Shown: one piece after another, positions 63,172-64,000 of the stretch
How positions within the stretch are numbered: position 1 is the stretch's first letter
Layout of the letters: every line of letters starts with the position of its first letter
Source of the DNA: Paenibacillus herberti
GTDB lineage: Bacteria > Bacillota > Bacilli > Paenibacillales > Paenibacillaceae
NCBI RefSeq assembly: GCF_002233675.1
Contig: NZ_NMUQ01000002.1
Span: 577,016-641,015, forward strand
Length of the DNA: 64,000 bases
Reading direction: 5' to 3'
Program-made: the position numbers and the translations under genes
Notes under the pieces: generated by a model
The model's input: the letters and a program-made list of their open reading frames with translations, nothing else
What the model was told of the DNA's origin: nothing
The model's database searches: none

Positions 63172-63278
63172 AACAAGTGCTAAACGAGCTTTGAGCAAGC
63201 GTTAAACAAGTGTTAAACGAGCTTTGAGCACACATTGAACGAGCATTAAGCAAACATTGAACGAGTGTTAAACAAGCA
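63169..63278. repeat. 11-bp tandem array in perfect register behind dedA
   Basis: Ten consecutive 11-bp units start at the stop codon of dedA and run without slip to the terminator. Examples are TTAAACAAGTG, TTAAACGAGCT, TTGAACGAGCA and TTGAGCACACA; the consensus is TTRARCRAGNN. Since 11 is not a multiple of three, the array is not a protein repeat in the dedA frame. Its helical phase is close to one turn per unit. Confidence 0.85.
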
Positions 63279-63318
63279 AACGGCCTGGTTGTCTCCACAG
63301 ACAGCCAGGCCGTTTTTT
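63278..63318. terminator. Bidirectional terminator between dedA and the AraC gene
   Basis: AAACGGCCTGGTTGTC and GACAGCCAGGCCGTTT pair with one G-U, followed by T's on the plus strand and by a less regular tail on the minus strand. Confidence 0.85.
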
Positions 63319-63326
63319 TATTATTC

Positions 63327-64000
63327 TTAATTGGATTCGGCAGCCGCATGTTTGCGATACGAGGCAGGAGTTTTCCCGATAGTAGCTTTGAAGTCTCGAA
63401 TCAGATGCGCCTGATCAAAATAACCCAGCTCCACCGCGAGGGCAGCCCAATTCGGCTCCTTCTCCCCTTCCAAAGCGGCCAGCTCCACCGTCTCATGCAT
63501 CCGGTAGCGTTGAATGACCCACTTTGGAGTGACGCCGAGGTAGGTTCGGAACAGTCGCTGCAGGCTGCGAACCGATAATCCCCAACGCTCCGCCACACCC
63601 TCCACATCTCGCTGACTGCGGTCGAGTTGGATACCGATAACGATCCGGTCAACCAGCTGCGCGCTGGCATCTGGCTCCGGTACACGAGTAGCCCAATAGG
63701 CATCAGCCAATCTTGCCCGCTGAACCGGATTGCTTTCCGCGAACACAGCATGTTCAAGCTCTAGCAGTTCCGGGCCAAGCACTTCAGCGGCGGACAAGCG
63801 CTTGCCCGCCAGCTCTTCCGGATCGCGATCCAGCCAAGCGCGGAACGCCCCCGGGCGGAACAGCATGCCCATCACTTGACCTTTTCCCTCCAGCTTTTGG
63901 CTGGAACGGCCGGGGCTGACGATGCTGACAACAGAGCAGCCCGGCTCCAGCACGACGTTAACCGAAGGATGCTCCAGCACTTCCTGCACATGGGCCTGCC
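63327..64000 (-). CDS. AraC family regulator (5' end outside window)
   Basis: The frame is open to the right edge; the sequence upstream of a possible GTG at 63989 continues in frame (QAHVQEVLEH), so the N-terminus is most likely beyond the window. The visible part begins with the end of a DUF6597-like sensor domain (VLEPGCSVVSIVSPGRSSQKLEGKGQVMGMLFRPGAFRAWL). A DNA-binding domain with two helix-turn-helices follows (VEGVAERWGLSVRSLQRLFRTYLGVTPKWVIQRYRMHETVEL and LAVELGYFDQAHLIRDFKATIGKTPASY). The target genes are unknown; it is convergent with dedA. Confidence 0.88.
   Translation of the reverse strand, partial: QAHVQEVLEHPSVNVVLEPGCSVVSIVSPGRSSQKLEGKGQVMGMLFRPGAFRAWLDRDPEELAGKRLSAAEVLGPELLELEHAVFAESNPVQRARLADAYWATRVPEPDASAQLVDRIVIGIQLDRSQRDVEGVAERWGLSVRSLQRLFRTYLGVTPKWVIQRYRMHETVELAALEGEKEPNWAALAVELGYFDQAHLIRDFKATIGKTPASYRKHAAAESN

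Noticed and set aside
63158-63349. Minus-strand frame with an SSFNTCLTLAQ-type repeat
   Set aside because: The peptide repeat is only the translation of the 11-bp array over 33-bp periods and runs through the terminator.

Overview
The window looks like chromosomal DNA of a moderately high-GC, spore-forming member of the Paenibacillaceae. This rests on genome style, not on a marker gene. The signs are AGGAGG-type ribosome binding sites with many GTG and TTG starts, a Spo0M homologue, YjcZ-type tiny spore proteins, collagen-like exosporium proteins with a BclB-type C-terminus, YtcP/LplB-type sugar ABC permeases, and perfect U-tailed terminators after most transcription units. No rRNA, tRNA or CRISPR array was seen.

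Layout. 0-8.2 kb: two paralogous collagen-like exosporium genes on the minus strand (the first cut by the left edge), a methyltransferase, a family 2 glycosyltransferase and an Lrp-type regulator. 8.2-18.2 kb: a carbohydrate locus with two ABC permeases, a solute-binding lipoprotein, a membrane-bound AraC sensor-regulator, an alpha-L-fucosidase (GH29), a TIM-barrel sugar isomerase/epimerase and a GH18 enzyme; all three enzymes appear intracellular. 18.2-21.1 kb: a leucine dehydrogenase with decayed copies of its 3' end behind it, then four tiny YjcZ-like genes. 21.1-23.05 kb: almost gene-free, with a CsbD-like gene and a 620-bp remnant of an IS66-type element that still has inverted ends and an exact 8-bp target duplication. 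The remnant carries four near-palindromes at exactly 52-bp spacing. 23.1-24.7 kb: ndh with its DUF1641 partner and a Rex-like site. 25.2-27.3 kb: a ParM-like actin gene with a ParR-like partner, a terminator and 41-bp tandem repeats.

27.6-31 kb: small membrane proteins, a TmrB-like ATPase, D-amino acid aminotransferase and Spo0M. 31.1-39.7 kb: a seven-gene carotenoid operon on the minus strand in which every gene overlaps the next (three desaturase/oxygenase-type flavoproteins, a squalene/phytoene synthase, a CruF-type membrane protein, an acyltransferase and a glycosyltransferase). A 22-bp direct repeat lies upstream. 40-50.9 kb: a nuclease-helicase fusion, an alpha/beta hydrolase, a diguanylate cyclase that looks truncated at its N-terminus, a dynamin-like GTPase, a cupin, a cytoplasmic alpha-amylase and a DinB-like protein. 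51-52.9 kb: an AT-rich island of small membrane or secreted proteins. 53-64 kb: an MTHFR-like protein, an AlkC-type and a UDG-like DNA repair gene, an HD-GYP phosphodiesterase, a sugar symporter-deacetylase pair, a PerR-controlled catalase, DedA with an 11-bp repeat array at its stop codon, and a partial AraC regulator.

The most noteworthy items are the ParM/ParR-like cassette with its adjacent tandem repeats, the IS66 remnant with its 52-bp palindrome array, the 11-bp array behind dedA, the fully overlapping carotenoid operon, and the collagen genes with a regular interruption in the Gly-X-Y pattern. All family names come from reading motifs by eye; no database search was run.
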